A model generated the notes under the pieces. It saw only the letters and a list, made by a program, of their open reading frames with translations, had not been told where the DNA came from and made no database searches. Positions 27,197 to 34,333 of a DNA stretch of 64,000 nt are shown here, one piece after another. The DNA lies in assembly GCA_041662485.1 (NCBI GenBank), contig JBAZSJ010000008.1, positions 75,939-139,938 on the forward strand, read 5' to 3'. A program made the position numbers and the translations under genes. The first letter of the stretch is position 1. Each line of letters opens with the position of its first letter. This stretch comes from Rariglobus sp041662485. Its GTDB lineage: Bacteria > Verrucomicrobiota > Verrucomicrobiia > Opitutales > Opitutaceae.

Positions 27197-29197
27197 ATGG
27201 CAAAAAATGATATAGTGCTGGTTGATGGCATTGTTCAGCAAAGGCAATCAGAGAGTCTGCCATCTGATCAACAAGACGAAGTCTTCGAGTATCTTGTAAT
27301 AGAGCAACTTTTGAAGGACTATGATCTTGCACAGGAGGAAATCGAATCTGGATGGATTGATGGAAATGGCGATGGCGGAATTGATGGTTTTTACACTTTG
27401 ATTAATGGTCATTTTATCGACGATGAATCTACATTTCAATGGCCCAAGATCGGAGCTGCAATCGACATCTGGCTAATAACCTGTAAGCATCACGCATCGT
27501 TTCAGCAGGCGACCCTGGATGCCTTAATTGCTACTATTGAAGAAATATTCGATTTTGGAATCGAGGAATGCAAGTTGGAGGGGAAATACTCGGAGGAATT
27601 ATTAAATGCGCGACGCTTACTAATAACCGCATATCGCCGCCTCTCCACTGGACGGCCGAATATCAATATATCTGTCGTTTACGGAAGTCGTGGTGATTCA
27701 GCCAAAGTAGGGGAGAGCGTGCAAGCTAGAGCCAACCAGATCGTTTCTTCGCTTTCAGAATACTTCTCTTCATCTCGCGTTAAGTTTTTATTTTTCGGCT
27801 CCTCCGAAATCGTGGAGTCACACAGAAGAATAAAGACATTTGAACTCGACCTACCTTTTATTGAGCATCTTGCCACAGGCAAGGAAAGCTATGTTTTGTT
27901 AGTGAAACTTGCAGACTATTGGGAATTCGTTACAGATGAAAAACAAAACCTTCGACGGTATCTTTTTGACTCAAATGTTCGTGATTATCTTGGCGACAGT
28001 GGAGTAAACGAAGATATCTCACTCTCGCTTAGCGACCCTATTGCACCTGATTTCTGGTGGTTAAATAACGGTGTTACTATACTTACTACTAGTGCTCCAG
28101 TAACGGGCAAAACAATTCGGCTGAAGGATATTCAAATAGTAAACGGACTTCAAACAACCGCGACAATTTTCAAGCATTTCACATCGGGCTCAAAAATATC
28201 CTTGGACAGATCGGTCTTGGTGAAAGTTATTGTTACATCATCACCTTCGGCTCGTGATCGAATTATTAGGGCAACAAATAATCAAAATCCTGTCGAGGTA
28301 GCTGCCCTACGCGCCACCGATAAAATACAGAGGGATATTGAAGATATTCTCGAAAAAAACGACTGGTTTTATGAGCGTCATCGAAATTACTATAAAAATC
28401 TTGGGAAGCCTGCCACTCGCTTTGTTACACCAGCATATATCGCAAGTGGCGTCGTGGCCTTGATCCATAAAAACGCACATGAAGCTACAAGAATAAAAAC
28501 CAAGTTCATGCGCGACCAGGTAGCATACGACGATGTCTTCTCCAGTGATCTCTCAATAGAAATTTGGCCTAAAATTGTAGATGTTTACAAGCGTATCGAT
28601 ACGGCCCTCGGCCAGCTTGTTAAGGTCCAGAAGCGCAGGGAGAAGGTTATCAGCAGTTGGCGGCCATTGTTGGCACTCCTGATGGTCGCTCGCTTCTTTA
28701 GAACTTACGACTATAGTTCAATGCAGTTCATTGGTTTCAATATAAATTCGATTAGCGATATTGAATTCGAAGAGGCGGTCGCTGTAATACATGAAGCCAA
28801 CACAGACATAGCCGCCCATACTAAGAACGGCTACGTCAGAGTAAATAAAACCTGCGAATTAATGGCTTCAAGATTTGGTATTTCTGGGTTGGAAGTCGTT
28901 GGAAAAAGAAAAATTAAGCGATCATCCCATACTATCTTAGTAAGAAGTAATCCGCGTCCGGCATCAGAACGTCCATCTGTAGCCCAAGAGTTAATAGACG
29001 CTGTGGACGCACAATTACCCGAGCAGCCGTGGAAACCAAGAGTCCATGTTGATGTCGCCAATAAGTTGGGTCAACCCGCTAAGGACGTATCAGCGGCAAT
29101 CCAAGCACTGATTATATTAGGCCGTCGATATCAGCAAAAAGACGGTATAGTATATTCCAAAGATGGCTCCATTATTGCAAAAGACCCAGAGCGATGA
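27197..29197 (+). CDS. AIPR family abortive-infection protein
   Basis: 666 residues with the AIPR (abortive infection phage resistance) signature in the middle: FWWLNNGVTIL, IVNGLQTTATIF and RATNNQNPVEVAALRA (about residues 285-375). The N-terminal part has GNGDGGIDGFY (Asp63) and, 30 residues later, IDIWLITCKHH (Lys97), spaced like the D...xxK core of a PD-(D/E)xK nuclease. The likely role is a nuclease that harms the infected cell or phage DNA. The gene is clearly AT-rich with codons ending in A/T, unlike all neighbours, so it was probably gained by transfer. It stands alone, without recognisable restriction or BREX/DISARM partners. Confidence 0.85.
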   Translation: MAKNDIVLVDGIVQQRQSESLPSDQQDEVFEYLVIEQLLKDYDLAQEEIESGWIDGNGDGGIDGFYTLINGHFIDDESTFQWPKIGAAIDIWLITCKHHASFQQATLDALIATIEEIFDFGIEECKLEGKYSEELLNARRLLITAYRRLSTGRPNINISVVYGSRGDSAKVGESVQARANQIVSSLSEYFSSSRVKFLFFGSSEIVESHRRIKTFELDLPFIEHLATGKESYVLLVKLADYWEFVTDEKQNLRRYLFDSNVRDYLGDSGVNEDISLSLSDPIAPDFWWLNNGVTILTTSAPVTGKTIRLKDIQIVNGLQTTATIFKHFTSGSKISLDRSVLVKVIVTSSPSARDRIIRATNNQNPVEVAALRATDKIQRDIEDILEKNDWFYERHRNYYKNLGKPATRFVTPAYIASGVVALIHKNAHEATRIKTKFMRDQVAYDDVFSSDLSIEIWPKIVDVYKRIDTALGQLVKVQKRREKVISSWRPLLALLMVARFFRTYDYSSMQFIGFNINSISDIEFEEAVAVIHEANTDIAAHTKNGYVRVNKTCELMASRFGISGLEVVGKRKIKRSSHTILVRSNPRPASERPSVAQELIDAVDAQLPEQPWKPRVHVDVANKLGQPAKDVSAAIQALIILGRRYQQKDGIVYSKDGSIIAKDPER

Positions 29198-29244
29198 AGG
29201 TGGCCCCGCCATGGCAAAAGGATCAGGCCGTAACTTCCTGAATT

Positions 29245-29766
29245 TTATTCGCACCCCGCGCGCTTGAGCAGGTCGTGCAGGAGGGCGCGGCGGTTTTGGT
29301 GGAAACGGCGTTGGCGGGCGGCGTTGTTGGCGCGCTTGGTCTCAGCTGGCACCGGGGGGCGTCCGCGGCGCAGGCGGACTGGCAGGTCGGGGGCGGCGGT
29401 GAAGAGGTTGCGGCGCTTGAAGGCCGGCGGGGTGTCGCGCAGCGCAAAGAGGCGCGTGCGCGGGCCTTCGTCCGCAAACCACGGCTCCGATGCGATCCGT
29501 TCCGGTTCAAAACACCAGGCTGGCGGCGCGGTGCGGATGCGGGCGGACAACCATTCCGCGTAGGCGGCGAGCGTGGCGTCGGCCAAAAGGCCTTCGGCAA
29601 AACGGTCGGTCAGGCGTATCGGCGCGTCGGCGACGGTCCGCGCCAACGACGGACGGGAACCCAGCGTGCGGACGGTGTGCAGCCAGTCCGCGAGTTCGCG
29701 TCCGAAACGGGCGAGCGAATCGGCGCGGGCGGCCACTTCGGCCAGGGTTTGCGGACGCGGTTGCAT
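29245..29766 (-). CDS. Hypothetical partner of nucleotidyltransferase (possible TA component)
   Basis: 173 residues, five bases after the nucleotidyltransferase gene and in the same direction. Largely helical; the centre has LADATLAAYAEWLSARIRTA and WCFEPERIASEPWFADEG, and the C-terminus is strongly basic (VRLRRGRPPVPAETKRANNA, then RQRRFHQNRRALLHDLLKR), suggesting nucleic-acid contact. No family is recognised with certainty. Two-gene units of an MNT-type nucleotidyltransferase and a small partner are often toxin-antitoxin systems, and the operator-like palindrome in front supports that reading. Confidence 0.6.
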   Translation of the reverse strand: MQPRPQTLAEVAARADSLARFGRELADWLHTVRTLGSRPSLARTVADAPIRLTDRFAEGLLADATLAAYAEWLSARIRTAPPAWCFEPERIASEPWFADEGPRTRLFALRDTPPAFKRRNLFTAAPDLPVRLRRGRPPVPAETKRANNAARQRRFHQNRRALLHDLLKRAGCE

Positions 29767-29771
29767 GGAAA

Positions 29772-30320
29772 TCAGGCGAGGTCGGAGAGCGCGGTTTCGA
29801 CGATTTCACGGGCGCGCGCGGTGAGCGTGTCGCTCGGAAAGAAGCGGGCGAAGAGCCCCTCCACCTCTTCGAGGGAGACGGGTTTGATTTTGCCGAGGAG
29901 GAAGCGGATGTCGGGCGCATCCCCCGGATAACCGGGCAGCGGCGGGCGGCAGGCGCGCAATTTCAAGGCCAGCAGGTAGGCGGCCGTCGGCACGGTGACC
30001 ACAAGACCCGGCCCAAACGTGTCCGCAGGCAGCGCGCGTTTGGCCTCCTGCTCGGACAGGAATTGGGCGACGTCGGAGTTGATCCAGTCCTCGGGCAGCC
30101 CTTGCTCGCGAGCGACCTGGCGGGCGAGGCGCTGGCCGACTTCGGAGGGGCGAATCAACGCGTCCACATCCTTGGTGCTGTCGCGCGATCCATAGACCAA
30201 GGTGAATACGGCGCCGCCATACAGGGACAACTCCAGCTCAATGCCCTCGGCCACGGCAAGCGCTCCCAGGCGGCGCAGCGCTTGAGTGAGACGGCTTTGA
30301 TCCAGCGGCTCGTAAGGCAT
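29772..30320 (-). CDS. Nucleotidyltransferase-fold protein (DUF6036/AbiEii-like)
   Basis: 182 residues. The pol-beta-type nucleotidyltransferase core is seen as LYGGAVFTLVYGSRDSTKDV, with the GG pair at 35-36 and acidic residues Asp51 and Asp53; a third acidic residue may come from DAPDIRFLL near the C-terminus. Proteins of this type act as toxins or antitoxins that transfer nucleotides to RNA or protein, or resist aminoglycosides. The ATG directly abuts a perfect 32-bp palindrome, leaving no room for a ribosome site unless the start is later or the message is leaderless. Confidence 0.72.
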   Translation of the reverse strand: MPYEPLDQSRLTQALRRLGALAVAEGIELELSLYGGAVFTLVYGSRDSTKDVDALIRPSEVGQRLARQVAREQGLPEDWINSDVAQFLSEQEAKRALPADTFGPGLVVTVPTAAYLLALKLRACRPPLPGYPGDAPDIRFLLGKIKPVSLEEVEGLFARFFPSDTLTARAREIVETALSDLA

Positions 30321-30352
30321 TTAAATAAAACGTTAGCTAACGTTTTATTTAA
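30321..30352. promoter_or_regulatory. Perfect 32-bp palindrome, probable operator of the nucleotidyltransferase pair
   Basis: Each arm is TTAAATAAAACGTTAG with no spacer. It ends at the base before the ATG of the nucleotidyltransferase gene and is very AT-rich in a GC-rich region. Long symmetric sites in this position are typical of autoregulated toxin-antitoxin operons. Confidence 0.7.
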
Positions 30353-30385
30353 TGCAAGACTGTGCGGGCGACGTCATTTTGAACA

Positions 30386-30490
30386 AAACCGTGGCCATAA
30401 TCTCCGTTCGCAGGGCTCGACCTTGTGTCGAGCCGGAGGGACGTGCGAAGGCGAAAAGACGGCGCGGCCTCACGCAAGGTGAGGCCTTAC
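30386..30490. repeat. Dispersed repeat, family C (two hairpins)
   Basis: Second copy of the unit at 20743-20855: AAACCGTGGCCATAATCT, then hairpins CTCGACcttgtGTCGAG and CCTCACgcaagGTGAGG. It fills the gap between the nucleotidyltransferase operon and thiH. Confidence 0.88.
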
Positions 30491-30507
30491 ACGATTTGGC
30501 GGGAGGC

Positions 30508-31680
30508 TCAGACCGTGGCCGGTATTTTTGCGCTCCCAGCCGGTTCCGGCTTGGCCACGTAGCCATCGTAGCTCGCGTCCCAGTCTTTCCAGACGGGTTC
30601 GTAGCCTTGGGCGCGGAGGGCGGTGACGACCTCGGCGGGGGAGCGCTCGTCGTTGACGGCGAATTGTTCGAGGGAATCGGGTTCGCTGGAATAGCCGCCG
30701 GGATTGGTCTTCGCACCGGCGCTCATCGAGGTGATGCCGAGGCGGATGGCGTGGTCGCGGAAGACCGGGCTTTCGCGGGTCGAGAGCGTGAGTTCGACCT
30801 CGTTGCTCCAGAGACGGAAGGCGCAGATGGCCTGGACGAGGTCGCGTTCGCCGAAGGGAGTGACCTCGATGTCGTTGCCGGCGTGCGGGCGCAGGCGGGG
30901 GAAGGAAATGCTGTAGCGCGTCTTCCAATACGTGCGTTCGAGGTAGCGCAGGTGCAGTCCGAGGAACCACGCCTCGGCGCGCCAGTCGGCGAGTCCGTAG
31001 AGGGCGCCGAGGCCGATTTTTTTGAGGCCGGCCTGGCCGAGGCGGTCAGGGGTTTCGAGGCGGTTGACCATGTGGGCCTTCGGGCCCTTCAGGTGATGTT
31101 TCTCGTAGGTGGCGCGGTCGTAGGTCTCCTGGAAGACGATGACGGAGCTGAGGCCGTCCTGCGCGAGCGAGGCGTAGTCGTCCATCGACATGGGCTGCAC
31201 TTCCATCGAGATGCTGGAGAAGTGCGGGCGGAGGAGCTTGATGGCGTTGGAAAAATAGGCGCGGCCGATGTGGTTGCTTTCACCGGTGACGAAGAGCACA
31301 TGGTCGATGCCCATGGCTTTGAGCACGGCGGTGTCGGCGAGGATTTCGGCGTCGTTGAGGATCTTGCGGGGAATGCGGTTCTGCGCGCTGAAGCCGCAGT
31401 AGGTGCAGACGTTGACGCAGGTGTTGGTGAGATAAAAGGGCGCGAAGAGCTGGATGGTGCGGCCGACGCGGGCGAGGGTGATGCGGTGGCTGAGCGCGGC
31501 CATGTCCTCAAGGAACGGGGCGGCGGCGGGCGAGAGGAGGGCGGCGAGGTCGTCGAGATTGAGGCCGCGGCCCTGCTTGGCCAGGGCGACGCGCACGTCG
31601 GCGGCGGTGCGCGTGGCGATCTTCGCGGCGGTGGCGGCGAAGTCGTGCTGTTTCCAGGTGTCGGTGAAGGTGGTGCTCAT
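30508..31680 (-). CDS. thiH: 2-iminoacetate synthase
   Basis: 390 residues, full length. This radical SAM enzyme splits tyrosine to dehydroglycine (2-iminoacetate) and p-cresol for thiazole synthesis by ThiG. The iron-sulfur cysteines are Cys88, Cys92 and Cys95 in TNTCVNVCTYCGFS. The C-terminal region keeps the family motifs SISFPRLRPHAGND and LTLSTRESPVFRDH. Use of ThiH rather than the oxygen-dependent ThiO fits anaerobic or microaerobic growth. It is the last gene of the riboswitch-controlled thiamine operon, eight bases after thiG. Confidence 0.96.
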   Translation of the reverse strand: MSTTFTDTWKQHDFAATAAKIATRTAADVRVALAKQGRGLNLDDLAALLSPAAAPFLEDMAALSHRITLARVGRTIQLFAPFYLTNTCVNVCTYCGFSAQNRIPRKILNDAEILADTAVLKAMGIDHVLFVTGESNHIGRAYFSNAIKLLRPHFSSISMEVQPMSMDDYASLAQDGLSSVIVFQETYDRATYEKHHLKGPKAHMVNRLETPDRLGQAGLKKIGLGALYGLADWRAEAWFLGLHLRYLERTYWKTRYSISFPRLRPHAGNDIEVTPFGERDLVQAICAFRLWSNEVELTLSTRESPVFRDHAIRLGITSMSAGAKTNPGGYSSEPDSLEQFAVNDERSPAEVVTALRAQGYEPVWKDWDASYDGYVAKPEPAGSAKIPATV

Positions 31681-31687
31681 GGCGGGA

Positions 31688-32479
31688 TCAAACGGCCGAC
31701 AGGAAGGCGGTGAGCGGCGAGGTGGCGCTCGCTTGCGGGGCGTGGCCGGCGGAGCGGGAGGCGAGGCCGGCTTCGTAGGCGAGGCGGCCGGCTTCGACGG
31801 CGAGTTTGAAGGCGAGGCCCATCGCGACGGGATCGGCGGCGGCGGCGATGGCGGTGTTCACGAGGACGGCGTCGGCACCCATTTCGAGGGCGGCGGCGGC
31901 GTGCGAGGGGACGCCGAGACCGGCGTCGATGACGACGGGGACGCGGGCTTGGGCGATGATGATTTCGAGGAAGGCGCGGGATTCGAGTCCGCGGTTGCTG
32001 CCGATAGGCGCGCCGAGGGGCATGACGGCGGCGGCGCCGGCTTCTTCGAGCTGCTTGCAGAGGACGGGGTCGGCGTGGCAGTAGGGGAGGACGATGAAGC
32101 CGCGTTTCACGAGTTCGCGGGTGGCGAGGAGGGTCTCGACCGGGTCGGGCATGAGATACTTGGGGTCGGGGTGGATCTCGAGTTTCAGCCAGTTGGTGTC
32201 GAGGGCTTCGCGGGCGAGTTCGGCGGCGAGGATGGCTTCCTTGGCGTCGCGGACGCCGGAGGTGTTGGGAAGAAGCCGGTAGCGGTCGCGGTCAAGGTGG
32301 GCGAGGATGTCGTCGGTGGCGCCGTCGGTGCGGACGCGGCGGAGGGCGACGGTGACGAGTTCCGCGCCGGAGGCTTCGATGCTGGCGGCCATCTCGGAGC
32401 CGGAGCGGTATTTGCCGGTGCCGAGGAAGAGGCGGGAGCGGAGGGTGACGCCGGCGATGACGAGGGGGGAGGTTTTCAT
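31688..32479 (-). CDS. thiG: Thiazole synthase
   Basis: 263 residues from ATG 32479; the upstream in-frame part is arginine/proline-rich and belongs to no family. ThiG joins deoxyxylulose 5-phosphate, the sulfur from ThiS thiocarboxylate and 2-iminoacetate to form the thiazole ring. Family motifs: LFLGTGKYRSGSEM, the Schiff-base lysine in NWLKLEIHPDPKYLMPD, and VPVVIDAGLGVPSHAAAALE. In the operon it lies between thiE and thiH. Confidence 0.96.
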   Translation of the reverse strand: MKTSPLVIAGVTLRSRLFLGTGKYRSGSEMAASIEASGAELVTVALRRVRTDGATDDILAHLDRDRYRLLPNTSGVRDAKEAILAAELAREALDTNWLKLEIHPDPKYLMPDPVETLLATRELVKRGFIVLPYCHADPVLCKQLEEAGAAAVMPLGAPIGSNRGLESRAFLEIIIAQARVPVVIDAGLGVPSHAAAALEMGADAVLVNTAIAAAADPVAMGLAFKLAVEAGRLAYEAGLASRSAGHAPQASATSPLTAFLSAV

Positions 32480-32520
32480 ACGGAGACGGAAGTTAACCAC
32501 TGATGGGCACTGATGATCAC

Positions 32521-33162
32521 TTATTGGGAGGCGGACCAGGCGGTGACGAAGGCGGCGTGGTTGGCGGCGACTTGGTTGTTGGTGTAAAGGGACGAGGAGA
32601 CGGCGATGCCGGCGAGGTGGGCGCGGCGGAGGGCGGGGAGGTCGGCGGGTTGGATGCCGCCGATGGCCCACGCGGGGAGGCCGTTGAGGAGAGGGAGGAG
32701 GGCGGCGATGCCTTCGAGTCCGAGGACGGGGGCGAGTTTTTGCTTCGTGGCGGTGAAGCGGAACGGGCCGATGCCGACGTAGTCGAGGACGTGGGACGCG
32801 GTGGCGCGACGGGCGTCATCGGCGTTGTTGATGGTGCCGCCGAGGATTTTGTCGGGGCTCAGGCGGGCGCGGGCGGCGATCCAGGCTTCGTCGAGGCTGC
32901 CGAGGTGGACGCCATCGGCGTCGGAGGCGAGGGCGATGTCCACGCTGTCGTTGATCGTGACAAGCGCCCCGCCCTCGTGGCCGATGGCGACGACCTCGCG
33001 GGCGGTGGAGAGCCAGACGTCGGGCGAGGCGTTTTTCATGCGCAGCTGGATCCAGCGCCCACCGGCGGCGACGAGGGCGCGGGCTTGGTCGGTGTGCGAG
33101 AGAGGCAGGCCGTCCATCGTGAGGGCCATGACCGGCGGGAAGTGGTCGGGATCAAGGGGCAT
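32521..33162 (-). CDS. thiE: Thiamine-phosphate synthase
   Basis: 213 residues from ATG 33162, chosen because the longer frame runs into a REP element. ThiE couples the pyrimidine pyrophosphate and thiazole phosphate. Motifs: WIQLRMKNAS, the ADGVHLGSLD loop, the pyrophosphate-binding YVGIGPFRFTATKQK, and AWAIGGIQ. The gene lies three bases after the tenI-like stop, with a REP pair reaching across the junction. Confidence 0.92.
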   Translation of the reverse strand: MPLDPDHFPPVMALTMDGLPLSHTDQARALVAAGGRWIQLRMKNASPDVWLSTAREVVAIGHEGGALVTINDSVDIALASDADGVHLGSLDEAWIAARARLSPDKILGGTINNADDARRATASHVLDYVGIGPFRFTATKQKLAPVLGLEGIAALLPLLNGLPAWAIGGIQPADLPALRRAHLAGIAVSSSLYTNNQVAANHAAFVTAWSASQ

Positions 33163-33164
33163 GT

Positions 33165-33926
33165 TTATACGTGGGAGCGAGCTTGCTCGCGATGAGCTAC
33201 GGAATCGCGAGCAAGCTCGCTCCCACAATTTTTCTGAATCGTGAAAAACGCCGCCGTCGGGTCGGCGGCCTGCCAGATCGCGCCGAGGACGGCGATGCCG
33301 TCGAAGCCGAGTTCGCGGCAGGCGGGGATGCGCGAGGCGTCGATGCCGCCGAGGGCGATCACTTCGGCGCGGCGAGGGAGGGCGAGGATGGATTTAAGTT
33401 TGGCGGGAGCGAGGCGGGCGTCGGGCGCGTGGCCGGGCTTGGAGAACGACGGGAAGATTGGGCTGACGAGCAGGCGGTCGTAAGCGTCGAGGGAAGCGCG
33501 GAGCGTGGCGAGGTCGTGGACGGCACGGCTGCGGAATATGCCAGAACCAAAGTAACCTATTAGGTTACTTTGGTCCGGGGGGGGGGCGTGATCGCTGCTG
33601 GGGGCGCCGGTTGGCGTGAGTTGAGACGAGGGTGTTCGCGGCGGGCCCAGCGGTCCCGCCTTACCTTCGGAATCGTCGCGGTGGTGGAGGCCGCCGAGGG
33701 CAAACTCGGTGGCGAGGTCGTGGTGTGTGTGCAGGACGAGGCGCGGGTGGAACTTCTCAGGCAGGGCGTGGAGCCAGGTGGCGAGTTGGGCGTGGGTCCA
33801 CGTTGGCTTGCGCAGGTGGTAGCTCGTCAGGCCCGCGGCGAAGAGGTCCGCGAGCGTGACATGCTCGCGGGGGTCTTCGGCTTCGGGGGAGAGGACGATC
33901 AGGCGGAAGGGTTCGGTGCCGGGCAC
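33165..33926 (-). CDS. tenI: TenI/ThiE-like protein interrupted in frame by three repeats
   Basis: 253 residues from GTG 33926 (the open frame reaches 34001, but that part is a tandem repeat). TenI-type motifs: FRLIVLSPEAEDPREHV, LVLHTHHDLATEFALGGLHH, LLVSPIFPSFSKPGH and VIALGGIDASRI. The family is about 190-210 residues. The surplus is repeat-derived: GKAGPLGPPR (half of family B, 33641-33665), SNLIGYFG (palindrome 33546-33574) beside a ten-C tract, and the C-terminal SELARDSVAHREQARSHV (REP pair 33171-33226). All keep the frame. TenI isomerises thiazole phosphate; whether this protein still works is unknown. Confidence 0.8.
   Translation of the reverse strand: MPGTEPFRLIVLSPEAEDPREHVTLADLFAAGLTSYHLRKPTWTHAQLATWLHALPEKFHPRLVLHTHHDLATEFALGGLHHRDDSEGKAGPLGPPRTPSSQLTPTGAPSSDHAPPPDQSNLIGYFGSGIFRSRAVHDLATLRASLDAYDRLLVSPIFPSFSKPGHAPDARLAPAKLKSILALPRRAEVIALGGIDASRIPACRELGFDGIAVLGAIWQAADPTAAFFTIQKNCGSELARDSVAHREQARSHV
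33171..33226. repeat. REP pair, family A, forming the 3' end of the tenI-like gene
   Basis: GTGGGAGCGAGCTTGCTCGC and its inverted copy around GATGAGCTACGGAAT. Same unit as 23850-23903. It codes the last 18 or so residues of the tenI-like protein. Confidence 0.92.
33546..33574. repeat. 29-bp perfect palindrome inside the tenI-like gene
   Basis: Arms ACCAAAGTAACCTA mirror around a single T. The same core forms the middle of the 37-bp palindrome at 51665-51701. A run of ten G follows at 33577-33586. Confidence 0.88.
33641..33665. repeat. Half element of family B inside the tenI-like gene
   Basis: GCGGGCCCAGCGGTCCCGCC followed by TTACC equals the right half of the family B units, read through in frame as GKAGPLGPPR on the minus strand. 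Confidence 0.85.
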
Positions 33927-33930
33927 CGAA

Positions 33931-33970
33931 CAACGCTTAACGTTTAACGCTGAACGCTGAACGCTGAACG
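33931..33970. repeat. Short tandem repeat (TTCAGCG units)
   Basis: On the minus strand three CGTTCAG units are followed by CGTTAAACGTTAAGCG. Directly upstream of the chosen tenI-like start; related TTAAG/TTGAG units continue at 34004-34036. Confidence 0.7.
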
Positions 33971-34056
33971 AAGAAGTGTTCGATCCGGATAGGGCGGTCA
34001 TTGAGCGTTAAAAGTTAAGTGTTGAGAGTTAAGCGTTCGGTCGCTGGCGCCGACCG

Positions 34057-34260
34057 TCAGCCACCTTGGGTGGCTTGGATGACGAGGATGCGTTCGCCGT
34101 CGGCGAGCGGGCGGACGGGCCACGTGGAGCGCGGGACGACCTCGTCGTTGATGGCGATGGCCACGCCTTTGCGCTCGGCCAGGCCGAGCTCGCGGAGCAA
34201 GTCCACGAGCACGGTGCCGGCGGCGAGCGGGCGGGGCTGGTCGTTTACGAAGACGGTCAT
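34057..34260 (-). CDS. thiS: Sulfur carrier protein ThiS
   Basis: 67 residues, normal ThiS size, a ubiquitin-like fold ending in the obligatory Gly-Gly (VIQATQGG). Its C-terminus is adenylated and turned into a thiocarboxylate that gives the thiazole sulfur. MTVFVNDQPRPLAAGTVLVD and GVAIAINDEVVPRSTW are family-typical. Second gene after the riboswitch, between thiC and the tenI-like gene; the activating enzyme may be the MoeB-rhodanese protein at 25656-26804. Confidence 0.94.
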   Translation of the reverse strand: MTVFVNDQPRPLAAGTVLVDLLRELGLAERKGVAIAINDEVVPRSTWPVRPLADGERILVIQATQGG

Positions 34261-34277
34261 GGGTGGTCGGAGGAGGT

Positions 34278-34330
34278 GGTAGCGAGCGTGAGCGAGGGTG
34301 GTTTGTCCACTCGCTGGCGCTCGCGGCTAC
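34278..34330. repeat. Dispersed repeat, family E, between thiC and thiS
   Basis: GGTAGCGAGCGTGAGCGAGG at the left and CCACTCGCTGGCGCTCGCGG then CTAC at the right. The right half is identical to 42966-42989 and 60950-60973. Confidence 0.82.
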
Positions 34331-34333
34331 GGG

